This document shows, piece after piece, positions 1 to 7,684 of a stretch of DNA of 64,000 nt (position 1 is its first letter; every line of letters begins with the position of its first letter). Under the pieces are notes generated by a model. The model did not search any database. It was not told the origin of the DNA and saw only the letters and a program-made list of their open reading frames with translations. The DNA is taken from positions 124,001 to 188,000 of the forward strand of contig NZ_FOUO01000002.1 in assembly GCF_900114895.1 (NCBI RefSeq). The letters are read 5' to 3'. Made by a program: the position numbers and the translations under genes. The stretch is from Ectothiorhodospira mobilis (GTDB lineage: Bacteria; Pseudomonadota; Gammaproteobacteria; Ectothiorhodospirales; Ectothiorhodospiraceae).

Positions 1-1204
1 GGTCCGCCGGGCGGCATTCGATCACCTCGGCGTCGCCGATGGCCTTGCGCCGCACCACGGCATTCACCTGCCCCGGGGTGCGGCCGTAGCGGCCCTGGAG
101 GTAGCTCTTCACCTCGTTGGTGATGGTCTGGTAGCGCTCCCCGGTGAGTACGTTCATCACCGCCTGGGTGCCCACGATCTGGGAGGTGGGGGTCACCAGG
201 GGCGGGTAGCCCAGGTCCTCGCGCACCCGCGGGATCTCCTCCATGACGGCCCCCACCTTGTCCAGGGCCCCCTGGGCCTTGAGCTGGCTGATGAGGTTGG
301 AGATCATGCCGCCGGGCACCTGGGTGGTCTGCACCCGCGTGTCCACGCCGGTGAATTCGCTCTCGAACTGGTGGTATTTCTTGCGCACCTCACGGAAATA
401 GAAGCCGATCTCCTGCAGGGCCGCCAGGTCCAGGCCGGTGTCGTATGCCGTGCCGCGCAGGGCCGCCACCATGCTCTCGGTGGGGGCGTGGCTGGTGCCG
501 CCGGCGAAGGCGGACATGCAGGTATTGATGTTGCTGGCGCCGTGTTCCACCGCCTTGAGATGGCACATCTCCGCCAGGCCGGCGGTGGCGTGGGTGTGCA
601 GGTGGATGGGCACGTCCACCGCGTCCACCAAGGCAGAGACCAGTTCCCCGGTGGCATAGGGGGTGAGCAGGCCGGCCATGTCCTTGATGGCGATGCTGTC
701 GCAGCCCATCTCCACCATCTCCCGCGCCATGGCCACGAACTGCTCCGGGGTGTGCACGGGGCTGGTGGTGTAGCTGATGGCCCCCTGGGCGTGCCGGTTC
801 TCCTTCTTCACCGCCTCGATGGCCACGCGCACGTTGCGGGTGTCGTTCATGGCGTCGAAGATGCGAAAGACGTCCATGCCGTTGTCGGCGCAGCGGGCCA
901 CGAAGGCGCGCACCACGTCGTCGGCGTAGTGGCGGTAGCCCAGCAGGTTCTGGCCCCGCAGCAGCATCTGCAGGCGGGTGTTGGGCAGGGCCTCGCGCAG
1001 TTGGCGCAGGCGCTCCCAGGGGTCCTCCTTGAGGAAGCGCAGGCAGGCATCGAAGGTGGCGCCGCCCCAGACCTCCAGGGACCAGAAGCCCGCCGCGTTC
1101 ATCTTGTCGCAGATGGGCAGCATGTCCTCCGTGCGCATGCGCGTGGCGATCAGGCTCTGGTGGCCGTCTCTCAGGGTCAGGTCGGTGATCGTTACCTTGG
1201 ACAT
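1..1204 (-). CDS. pycB: Pyruvate carboxylase subunit B / oxaloacetate decarboxylase alpha-type carboxyltransferase (3' end outside window)
   Basis: Carboxyltransferase half of a two-subunit, biotin-dependent pyruvate carboxylase (pyruvate to oxaloacetate, anaplerosis); oxaloacetate decarboxylase alpha subunits belong to the same family. The protein starts MSKVTITDLTLRDGHQS, the HMGL-like TIM-barrel opening with its metal-binding Asp. IKDMAG supplies the expected catalytic-site Lys region and HLHTHATAG the metal-binding His pair. About 401 codons are visible. The C-terminal biotinyl domain would lie beyond position 1. It begins 21 nt downstream of the biotin carboxylase gene, so the two form one operon. 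No oadB or oadG sodium-pump subunit is visible, and the biotin-carboxylase partner favours pyruvate carboxylase. Confidence 0.9.
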   Translation of the reverse strand, partial: MSKVTITDLTLRDGHQSLIATRMRTEDMLPICDKMNAAGFWSLEVWGGATFDACLRFLKEDPWERLRQLREALPNTRLQMLLRGQNLLGYRHYADDVVRAFVARCADNGMDVFRIFDAMNDTRNVRVAIEAVKKENRHAQGAISYTTSPVHTPEQFVAMAREMVEMGCDSIAIKDMAGLLTPYATGELVSALVDAVDVPIHLHTHATAGLAEMCHLKAVEHGASNINTCMSAFAGGTSHAPTESMVAALRGTAYDTGLDLAALQEIGFYFREVRKKYHQFESEFTGVDTRVQTTQVPGGMISNLISQLKAQGALDKVGAVMEEIPRVREDLGYPPLVTPTSQIVGTQAVMNVLTGERYQTITNEVKSYLQGRYGRTPGQVNAVVRRKAIGDAEVIECRPAD

Positions 1205-1225
1205 GATTCGGGATACCTTCTGGTC

Positions 1226-2644
1226 TTAAAGACCCTTGTGAGCGGAAATCGCGGCGGCGATCACGGCCGCCAGCTCCCGGGTGGGGCGGCGGACGGAGTA
1301 TCCGGTGAGTTCCGGATGGACGTCCACGTAGCCGGTGTCGAAGGCCCCCCGGCGGAAGGCCTCGCTGTCCAGGATCTCCAGGTGATAGGGGATGGTGGTC
1401 TTCACGCCGTAGACCCCGATGTCATGGAGGGCGCGGCGGGCACGCCGGATCAGGGACTCCCAGTCCAGGGCCCAGACGATGAGCTTGGCGCACATGGAGT
1501 CGTAATGGGGCGGGATGTGGTAGCCGGTGTAGATGGCCCCGTCGGTGCGCACACCGGGCCCGCCGGGGGCGAAGTAACGGGTGATGCGCCCGAAGCTGGG
1601 CAGGAAGTCGTTCTTCGGGTCCTCGGCGTTGATGCGGAACTCCACGGCGAAGCCCAGCCGGGTCACCTGGTCCTGGCGGTAGCTCAGGGACTTTCCGGCG
1701 GCGATGCGGATCTGTTCCTGCACGATGTCGATGCCGGTGATCATCTCCGTCACCGGATGCTCCACCTGCAGGCGGGTGTTCATCTCCATGAAGTAGAAGC
1801 TGCCGTCGGCATCCATGAGAAACTCCACCGTGCCGGCGTTCTCGTAGCCCACCGCCCGGGCGGCGCGGATGGCCAGTTCGCCCACGTACTCCCGCTGGGT
1901 GTCGTCCAGCTGGGGGGAGGGGGCGATCTCCACCAGTTTCTGATGGCGGCGCTGGATGGAGCAGTCCCGCTCGTAGAGGTGGATGACATTGCCGTGGCCG
2001 TCGGCCAGGATCTGCGCCTCGATGTGGCGCGGATTGAGGATAGCCTTCTCCATGAAGATCTCGGTGCTGCCGAAGGCCTTGGTGGCCTCGGAGCGCACGC
2101 GCTCGTAGTTGCGCCGCAGGCTGGGCTCGTCGTCACAGCGGCGGATGCCGCGCCCGCCGCCGCCGCTGGTGGCCTTGAGCATCACCGGGTAGCCGATCTC
2201 TGCGGCCAGGGTCACGGCCTGCTCCACGTCCGCCAGGTTGCCCTCGCTTCCGGGCACCACGGGTACACCGGCGGCGATCATGGCCTCGCGGGCGGCCACC
2301 TTATCCCCCATGCGCCGGATGACCTCGGCATCGGGGCCCACGAAGCGGATGCCGTTCTGGGCACAGACCCGGGCGAACTCCGGGTTCTCCGAGAGGAATC
2401 CATAGCCGGGGTGGATGGCGTCGCAGCCGGCGCTGCGGGCGACGTTGACCAGGCGATGCACATTCAGATACCCGGACAGGGAATCGGGGCCGAGGGAGTA
2501 GGACTCGTCGGCCTTCTTCACGTGCAGTGCATGGCGGTCCGCGTCGGTGTACACGGCCACGGAGGTGATGCCCATCTCCGCGCAGGCGCGGATGATGCGC
2601 ACGGCGATCTCACCGCGGTTGGCGATCAGCAGCTTCTTTATCAC
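1226..2644 (-). CDS. pycA: Pyruvate carboxylase subunit A (biotin carboxylase)
   Basis: ATP-dependent biotin carboxylase, 472 aa and full length. It carboxylates the biotin carried by the partner subunit. The N-terminus KKLLIANRGEIAVRIIRACAE is the classic AccC/PycA start. The ATP-grasp region has the Gly-rich KATSGGGGRGIR loop, followed by EMNTRLQVEHPVTE. The start is a GTG at 2642-2644, giving V-I-K-K-L-L. An upstream extension of the frame has no family similarity and is rejected. An AccC of acetyl-CoA carboxylase would be very similar; adjacency to the carboxyltransferase gene decides the assignment. Confidence 0.9.
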   Translation of the reverse strand: MIKKLLIANRGEIAVRIIRACAEMGITSVAVYTDADRHALHVKKADESYSLGPDSLSGYLNVHRLVNVARSAGCDAIHPGYGFLSENPEFARVCAQNGIRFVGPDAEVIRRMGDKVAAREAMIAAGVPVVPGSEGNLADVEQAVTLAAEIGYPVMLKATSGGGGRGIRRCDDEPSLRRNYERVRSEATKAFGSTEIFMEKAILNPRHIEAQILADGHGNVIHLYERDCSIQRRHQKLVEIAPSPQLDDTQREYVGELAIRAARAVGYENAGTVEFLMDADGSFYFMEMNTRLQVEHPVTEMITGIDIVQEQIRIAAGKSLSYRQDQVTRLGFAVEFRINAEDPKNDFLPSFGRITRYFAPGGPGVRTDGAIYTGYHIPPHYDSMCAKLIVWALDWESLIRRARRALHDIGVYGVKTTIPYHLEILDSEAFRRGAFDTGYVDVHPELTGYSVRRPTRELAAVIAAAISAHKGL

Positions 2645-2723
2645 GTGCTCGTCTCGCGCCCATGGATCCGGGCGGTTGGGTGGTCGGACGCCCCGGGGCG
2701 GGAGCCGGCCCCGCCCATCGGCA

Positions 2724-2759
2724 CACGGGCCGTGGGGGCAGGTACCCGCACGGCCCGTG
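2724..2759. repeat. Inverted repeat in pycA leader
   Basis: Two perfectly complementary 11-nt arms, CACGGGCCGTG (2724-2734) and CACGGCCCGTG (2749-2759), are separated by 14 nt. Each arm is also nearly self-palindromic. The repeat lies between the pycA promoter candidate and its start, so it could be an operator or an RNA hairpin. No T tract follows. Confidence 0.5.
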
Positions 2760-2773
2760 GGAGGCAAACCAAC

Positions 2774-2803
2774 AGTATCCTTGAACCCAGGCGGGATTTT
2801 CAA
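2774..2803 (-). promoter_or_regulatory. Candidate sigma-70 promoter of pycA-pycB
   Basis: On the minus strand, TTGAAA (complement of 2798-2803) and GATACT (complement of 2774-2779) are 18 nt apart. Transcription would start near 2767, giving a leader of about 120 nt that includes the inverted repeat at 2724-2759. Found by eye. Confidence 0.45.
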
Positions 2804-2823
2804 GACAGGTCCTGCGACTTGTT

Positions 2824-2853
2824 TTGACACCCTCCATGGAAGGCCTCTAGAAT
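2824..2853 (+). promoter_or_regulatory. Strong sigma-70-like promoter of yceD-rpmF-plsX-fabH
   Basis: A perfect -35 TTGACA (2824-2829) and -10 TAGAAT (2848-2853) are 18 nt apart. The expected start site, near 2860, is only about 3 nt before the yceD ATG at 2863, so the transcript would be leaderless or nearly so. Confidence 0.7.
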
Positions 2854-2862
2854 TGCGCGCTT

Positions 2863-3402
2863 ATGTCCGACTCACCCTTGCCTGAACGGGTCGATCCCCT
2901 GCGCCTGGCGAACCGGGACGGCACGCTGCAGGGCGTGCTCGGCCTGGACTCCATGCCGCGCCTGCGCGAGGCAGTGCGGGCCATGGACCGCCCGGCCCAT
3001 GTGGGGCTGCGGTTCGTGCGCGAATACGGCCGCATGCGTGTGGAAGGGGAGGTGCGGGCCCAGGTGGAACTGCTCTGCCAGCGCTGCCTGCAGCCCGTCT
3101 CCTGCGATGTGGCGACCACCTTCCAGGTGGTGCCGGCGGCGGACATGGACGCGGCCTGTGCCCTGGAGGCGGATGCGGAACCGGTGCTGCTGGACAACGG
3201 TCTGCTGGCGGTGCACGCCCTGGTGGAGGAGGAGATCCTCCTGGCGCTGCCTGCCGTGCCCGTGCATGGGGATGGGACCTGTGCGGTTCGGTCCAGCCGG
3301 GAATTCACCACCGGCGAGGTGGAGGCCGCCCGAAAGGAAGAACGCGGTAACCCCTTTGCGGTCCTCGGTCGCCTCAAGGGAGACCCCGGGGACGGGGATT
3401 GA
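2863..3402 (+). CDS. yceD: YceD family (DUF177) protein
   Basis: 179 aa, the usual size for YceD, which is linked to 23S rRNA accumulation and almost always precedes rpmF. It has the family Cys pair in LLCQRCLQPVSC (about residues 66-77), the acidic VEEEILLALPAVPVH block, and the C-terminal NPFAVLGRLK. The N-terminus (LPERVDPLRLANRD) aligns with E. coli YceD from near its start, so the ATG at 2863 is well supported although no ribosome binding site fits the inferred transcription start. First gene of the yceD-rpmF-plsX-fabH cluster. Confidence 0.9.
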   Translation: MSDSPLPERVDPLRLANRDGTLQGVLGLDSMPRLREAVRAMDRPAHVGLRFVREYGRMRVEGEVRAQVELLCQRCLQPVSCDVATTFQVVPAADMDAACALEADAEPVLLDNGLLAVHALVEEEILLALPAVPVHGDGTCAVRSSREFTTGEVEAARKEERGNPFAVLGRLKGDPGDGD

Positions 3403-3413
3403 TGTGTACAATG

Positions 3414-3441
3414 GGCCGCCGCCCTTGGGCCGGCGGCCTTT
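3414..3441 (+). promoter_or_regulatory. Hairpin between yceD and rpmF (possible attenuator)
   Basis: GGCCGCCG (3414-3421) pairs with CGGCGGCC (3431-3438), followed by only three T. This is a weak terminator or processing structure that could set the ratio of L32 to YceD. Confidence 0.4.
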
Positions 3442-3471
3442 GGTTGGTTTGAACGTCATCGGAGAGAGATC

Positions 3472-3666
3472 ATGGCAGTTGCACAAGGTCGTACCACCCG
3501 CTCCAAGCGGGGCATGCGCCGTTCCCACGACGGCCTCAAGGCCCCGACCCTGTCGGTGGAACCCACCACCGGCGAACTCCATCGCCGCCATCACGTCAGC
3601 GCCGACGGCTTCTACCGCGGCCGCCAGGTGATCCAGCCCAAGGACCTGGAAGACGACGAGGAATAA
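3472..3666 (+). CDS. rpmF: Ribosomal protein bL32
   Basis: 64 aa. The start [20 protein letters not shown] is the conserved bL32 opening. It has no CxxC pairs, so this is the zinc-independent form typical of gammaproteobacteria. The C-terminus is acidic (DLEDDEE). A GGAGAGAG ribosome binding site precedes the ATG. It lies between yceD and plsX as in most proteobacteria, coupling ribosome and lipid synthesis genes. Confidence 0.97.
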   Translation: MAVAQGRTTRSKRGMRRSHDGLKAPTLSVEPTTGELHRRHHVSADGFYRGRQVIQPKDLEDDEE

Positions 3667-3792
3667 GCCGGCCGCCCCGGGCTCCCCGCGCAAGGAGAGG
3701 CGGGGCCATGGCGGTGATCCGGACCGGACCCGGCGAGGCCCGGGCCGGATCACCGACCTCCCGTTGTGTCCCGATCAGAGACGAGTCTACCC

Positions 3793-4824
3793 ATGAGCGG
3801 TCTGTTCACCATCGCACTGGATGCCATGGGCGGCGACCACGGCCCCCAGGTGGTCGTGCCGGCGGCCCTCAAGGCCCTGGCGGAGTTTTCCGATATCCAT
3901 CTCATCCTCGTGGGGGACAAGGAGCGGCTGAGCCGCGAACTGTCCGCCAGCGGCGGGGCCCCTTCCAACCGCCTGCGCATCCACCATGCCGCTCAGGTGG
4001 TGGGCATGGACGAACCCCCCAGCCAGGCCCTGCGCAACAAGAAGGATTCCTCCATGCGCGTGGCCGTCAACCTGGTCAAGCACCAGCAGGCGGACGCCTG
4101 CGTCAGCGCCGGCAACACCGGCGCCCTCATGGCCACGGCCCGCTACGTGCTCAAGACCCTGCCGGGGATCGACCGCCCGGCCATCATCACCGCCATCCCG
4201 GCCCTGAACGGTCACACCCACATGCTGGATCTGGGGGCCAATGTGGACTCTACGGCCAATCATCTGTACCAGTTCGCCGTCATGGGGTCGGAGCTGGCCA
4301 GCGCCGTGGACAATCTGGATGCCCCCAGGGTGGGCCTGCTCAACATCGGCGAGGAGGACATCAAGGGCAACGACCAGGTGAAGGAGGCGGCCCACATGCT
4401 GGAGCACAGCCACCTGAACTACGTGGGTTTCGTCGAGGGCAACGACATCTATTGCGGCGATGTGGACGTGGTGGTGTGCGACGGCTTCGTCGGCAACGTG
4501 GCCCTCAAGACCAGTGAAGGCGTGGCGCGCATGGTCTCCCACTACGTGCGCAGCCAGTTCAGCAGCGGCCTCTATGCCAAGATGGCCGGGCTGGTGGCCA
4601 TGCCGGTGCTCAAGGCCCTGCGCCGGCGCATCGACCCCCGTGCGTACAATGGCGCCAGCCTCCTGGGGCTGCAGGGGATCGTCATCAAGAGCCATGGCGG
4701 CGCCGATGCCGTGGCCTTCCTCAACGCCATCCGCATCGCCCGCATCGAGGCCGAGAAGAAGGTCCCGCAGCGCATCGACAAGCGGCTGGAGGAACTGCTG
4801 AGCAGAGAGGGGAGCGCACCGTGA
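3793..4824 (+). CDS. plsX: Phosphate acyltransferase PlsX
   Basis: Makes acyl-phosphate from acyl-ACP, the first committed step toward phosphatidic acid in the PlsX/PlsY route; a peripheral membrane enzyme. 343 aa from the ATG at 3793 ([20 protein letters not shown]). IALDAMGGD is the family N-terminal signature and [12 protein letters not shown] is also conserved. An in-frame GTG nine codons upstream is possible but adds non-conserved residues. The stop overlaps the fabH start by four bases (GTGA), implying translational coupling. Confidence 0.95.
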   Translation: MSGLFTIALDAMGGDHGPQVVVPAALKALAEFSDIHLILVGDKERLSRELSASGGAPSNRLRIHHAAQVVGMDEPPSQALRNKKDSSMRVAVNLVKHQQADACVSAGNTGALMATARYVLKTLPGIDRPAIITAIPALNGHTHMLDLGANVDSTANHLYQFAVMGSELASAVDNLDAPRVGLLNIGEEDIKGNDQVKEAAHMLEHSHLNYVGFVEGNDIYCGDVDVVVCDGFVGNVALKTSEGVARMVSHYVRSQFSSGLYAKMAGLVAMPVLKALRRRIDPRAYNGASLLGLQGIVIKSHGGADAVAFLNAIRIARIEAEKKVPQRIDKRLEELLSREGSAP

Positions 4825-5792
4825 CCTACTCCCGGATCACCGGTACCGGGGGTTATCTTCCGGAAAAGATCCTCACCAACCACGATCTGGAGAAGATCGT
4901 GGAGACCTCCGACGCCTGGATCCGGGAACGCACCGGCATCGGTCAGCGCCATGTGGTGGGGCCCGAGGAGACCACCTGCGACCTGGCGGAAAAGGCCGCC
5001 CGGGGCGCCCTGGAGATGTCGGGACGAAGCGCCGAAGAGATCGACCTGATCATCGTGGCCACCACCACGCCCGATCAGGTCTTCCCCAGCACCGCCTGCC
5101 TGCTGCAGCAACGCCTGGGCATCCACAACGGCTGCCCGGCATTCGACGTGCAGGCGGTGTGCACCGGCTTTGTCTACGCCCTGGGGGTGGCGGATCAGTT
5201 CATCCGCGCCGGTTCCGCCCGCCGTGCCCTGGTAGTGGGGGCGGAGAGCATCTCCCGCATCCTGGACTGGACCGACCGGGGCACCTGCGTGCTCTTCGGG
5301 GACGGCGCCGGGGCGGTGGTGCTGGAGGCCTCGGACACCCCGGGGATCCTGGCCACCCATCTGCACGCCGACGGCCGTTACGAGAGCCTGCTCAACGTCC
5401 CCGCCGGGGTGGGCAAGGGCTATCCGGCCGTGATGGCCGGGGAGGCCTATCTGCAGATGAAGGGCAATGAGGTCTTCAAGTGGGCGGTGAACACCCTTGG
5501 GCAGATCGTCCAACAGACCCTGGAGCAGGCAGGCGTGGACCAGACGCAACTGGACTGGCTCATCCCCCATCAGGCCAATATCCGCATCATCCAGGGCATC
5601 GCCCGCAAGGTGAAGCTGCCCATGGAGCGGGTGGTGGTGACGGTGGAGCAACACGGCAACACCTCCGCCGCCTCCGTGCCCCTGGCCCTGGATACGGCCG
5701 TGCGCGACGGCCGCATCCGCCCCGGCCAGCTGCTGCTGCTGGAGGCCTTTGGCGGGGGCTTCACCTGGGGGTCGGCCCTAGTGCGGTTCTGA
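4821..5792 (+). CDS. fabH: Beta-ketoacyl-ACP synthase III (KAS III)
   Basis: Condenses acetyl-CoA with malonyl-ACP to start fatty acid synthesis. 323 aa. The Cys-His-Asn triad is present: Cys114 in QAVCTGF, His250 in PHQANIR and Asn280 in HGNTSAAS. The start is GTG and overlaps plsX. fabD, fabG and acpP, which commonly follow fabH in gammaproteobacteria, are absent here. The next gene is an unrelated CYTH protein. Confidence 0.96.
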   Translation: MTYSRITGTGGYLPEKILTNHDLEKIVETSDAWIRERTGIGQRHVVGPEETTCDLAEKAARGALEMSGRSAEEIDLIIVATTTPDQVFPSTACLLQQRLGIHNGCPAFDVQAVCTGFVYALGVADQFIRAGSARRALVVGAESISRILDWTDRGTCVLFGDGAGAVVLEASDTPGILATHLHADGRYESLLNVPAGVGKGYPAVMAGEAYLQMKGNEVFKWAVNTLGQIVQQTLEQAGVDQTQLDWLIPHQANIRIIQGIARKVKLPMERVVVTVEQHGNTSAASVPLALDTAVRDGRIRPGQLLLLEAFGGGFTWGSALVRF

Positions 5793-5862
5793 CGGTCCCG
5801 CCTCCCGGGAAACGTGTTACGATCCCGGGCATCCGTGCAGAAACCCAAACCCCCGAGGCCCG

Positions 5863-6330
5863 ATGGCGCAAGAGATCGAGAAGAAATTCCTTGTCGTGTC
5901 CGATGCCTGGAAGGACCAGGTGACCCAGAGCGTGTCCCTGCGGCAGGGCTATCTCTGCGGCAACACACAGGCCTCGGTGCGGGTGCGCCTGGCCGGGGAG
6001 AAGGCCGACCTCAACATCAAGAGCGCCACCCTCGGGGTGGAGCGGCAGGAATTCGAGTACGCCATCCCGCCCCAGGAGGCGCGGGAGCTGCTGGATACCC
6101 TGTGCATGCGCCCCATGATCGAAAAGACCCGCCACTACGTCCCCCATGCCGGCCATGTCTGGGAGGTGGATGTCTTCGAGGGAGACAACGCCGGCCTGGT
6201 GGTGGCCGAGGTGGAACTGAACGCGCCCACGGATGAGCCGCAGCTGCCGTCCTGGGTGGGACAGGAAGTCTCCCACGATCCCAGGTACTACAACACCAGC
6301 CTGGTGCAGCACCCGTTCAAGAACTGGTGA
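5863..6330 (+). CDS. CYTH domain protein (triphosphate tunnel metalloenzyme)
   Basis: 155 aa, a single CYTH domain. The N-terminal EIEKKFLV carries the defining ExExK motif. Alternating basic and acidic strands (VRVRL, LNIKSA, WEVDVFEG, VVAEVELN) fit the beta-tunnel that binds triphosphates with divalent metal. Small stand-alone bacterial members are often inorganic triphosphatases; class IV adenylate cyclase activity is another family possibility. The substrate cannot be read from sequence. It sits 70 nt after fabH and 27 nt before the response regulator gene. Confidence 0.85.
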   Translation: MAQEIEKKFLVVSDAWKDQVTQSVSLRQGYLCGNTQASVRVRLAGEKADLNIKSATLGVERQEFEYAIPPQEARELLDTLCMRPMIEKTRHYVPHAGHVWEVDVFEGDNAGLVVAEVELNAPTDEPQLPSWVGQEVSHDPRYYNTSLVQHPFKNW

Positions 6331-6357
6331 GGCCTGTAGAGCCGGGAGGTTTCCGCC

Positions 6358-7041
6358 GTGCCCGATAGCGCCGGTCCGGCCCCGTTGATGATCGATGTCC
6401 TGCTGGTGGATGACCACGAGCTGGTGCGCACCGGGGTGCGCGGTCTTTTGGAGCGCCATGGCGAGCCGGCCGGGATCCGTGTGGCCGGGGAGGCCGCCTC
6501 CGGCGAGCAGGCCCTGGAACTCCTGCCCCGGCTCAGGCCCGACGTGATCCTCATGGATCTGAACATGCCGGGGCTTGGTGGACTGGAGACCACCCGCCGC
6601 GTGCTGGCGGCGGACCCCCGGGTGAAGGTGATCGTCCTCACCGTGCAGGACGAGGGACCCTATCCCCGCTGGCTCCTGGACAGCGGGGCCGCCGGTTACC
6701 TCACCAAGGGCTGCCCGGTGGAGGAGCTGATCCACGCCGTGACCACCGCCATGCGCGGGGATCGCCACGTCAGTCCCCGTTTCCATGAACAACTGGACGC
6801 CCAGGCCCTCCCGCCCGGTCCCCTGGAGCGGCTCTCGCCGCGGGAGCGGCAGATCCTCCTGCTGCTGGTGCGCGGCCTGCGCCAGCAGGAGATCGCCGCC
6901 GAACTGGGGGTGAACGTGAAGACGGTGAGCACCTACAAGGCCCGCCTGCGGGAGAAACTGGGCTGCGAGAGCGATATGGACCTGCTGCGCCTGGCCATGG
7001 AACAGGGCATCACCCGCAGCCATTCCCCCGTCCATCCCTGA
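6358..7041 (+). CDS. gacA: GacA/UvrY-type LuxR-family response regulator
   Basis: 227 aa. The receiver domain has acidic pocket D18/D19, phospho-acceptor D67 in LMDLNMPG, and conserved T95 and K117. The C-terminal LuxR helix-turn-helix begins at LSPRERQILLLLVRG. In gammaproteobacteria GacA/UvrY activates CsrA-sequestering small RNAs, and csrA is in this window at 54.6 kb. The GTG start at 6358 is chosen because GGGAGGT lies 7 nt upstream; an ATG ten codons on is also possible. The neighbourhood (uvrC, pgsA downstream) is the classic gacA locus. The kinase GacS/BarA is not in the window. Confidence 0.88.
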   Translation: MPDSAGPAPLMIDVLLVDDHELVRTGVRGLLERHGEPAGIRVAGEAASGEQALELLPRLRPDVILMDLNMPGLGGLETTRRVLAADPRVKVIVLTVQDEGPYPRWLLDSGAAGYLTKGCPVEELIHAVTTAMRGDRHVSPRFHEQLDAQALPPGPLERLSPRERQILLLLVRGLRQQEIAAELGVNVKTVSTYKARLREKLGCESDMDLLRLAMEQGITRSHSPVHP

Positions 7042-7682
7042 TGGCCGAAATGCCGTTCGATCCCGTGTGCCAGCGTTGCCCGCGCCTCGTGGCGCTCCGC
7101 TCCCGGGTGCGCAGCGCCCACCCCGACTATCACGCCGCCCCGGTGCCCCCCTTCGGCGACCCCAAGGGGCGTCTGCTCATCGTCGGCCTGGCCCCGGGGA
7201 TGCACGGGGCCAACGCCAGCGGGCGTCCCTTCACCGGGGACCATGCCGGCATCCTGCTCTTTCGCACCCTCTATGAGATGGGTCTGAGCAACCGGCCCGA
7301 GGTGTCGGGGGCGGAGGACGGCCTGGTCCTGCAGGGCTGCCGCATCACCAACGCCGTCAAGTGCCTGCCCCCGGAGAACCGTCCCACCACGGCGGAGATC
7401 CGCCAGTGCAACGGCTATCTGGCGGCGGAACTGGCGGCCCTGCCGGAGCGCCCCCTGGTGCTGGCCCTGGGCACGGTGGCCCACCAGGCGGTGCTGCGGG
7501 CCCGGGGGCTGACCCTGTCCGCCCACCCCTTCGCCCATGGCCGGGTGCACGAACTGCCGGGCGGGTTCACCCTGGTGGATTGCTACCATTGCAGCCGCTA
7601 CAACACCCAGACGGGGCGTCTCACGCCGGAGATGTTCCGGGCGGTGTTCGCGCAACTGGTGCGGCGTCTGCAGCGGGGGTGA
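7041..7682 (+). CDS. Family 5 (UdgB-like) uracil-DNA glycosylase
   Basis: 213 aa; removes uracil and related lesions from DNA. LAPGMHGANASGRPFTGDHA matches the family 5 active-site motif. Scattered Cys residues (CQRC near residue 11, then in VKCLPPENR, QCNGYL and DCYHC) would supply the 4Fe-4S cluster of this family. It overlaps gacA (TGATG) and ends 2 nt before uvrC, so a base-excision gene sits inside the gacA-uvrC-pgsA operon. I am sure of the superfamily and fairly sure of family 5 over family 4. Confidence 0.82.
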   Translation: MAEMPFDPVCQRCPRLVALRSRVRSAHPDYHAAPVPPFGDPKGRLLIVGLAPGMHGANASGRPFTGDHAGILLFRTLYEMGLSNRPEVSGAEDGLVLQGCRITNAVKCLPPENRPTTAEIRQCNGYLAAELAALPERPLVLALGTVAHQAVLRARGLTLSAHPFAHGRVHELPGGFTLVDCYHCSRYNTQTGRLTPEMFRAVFAQLVRRLQRG

Positions 7683-7684
7683 GC

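Noticed and set aside
371-2827. Very long plus-strand open frame opposite the pyruvate carboxylase genes
   Set aside because: It has no family-like motif and an extreme His/Gly/Val-rich composition, the usual mirror image of GC-rich minus-strand genes. The minus-strand proteins are unmistakable.
3667-3792. Terminator or promoter between rpmF and plsX
   Set aside because: Inverted GC-rich arms are present near 3715-3752 but imperfect, without a T run, and no convincing -35/-10 pair is seen. The cluster is probably one transcript.
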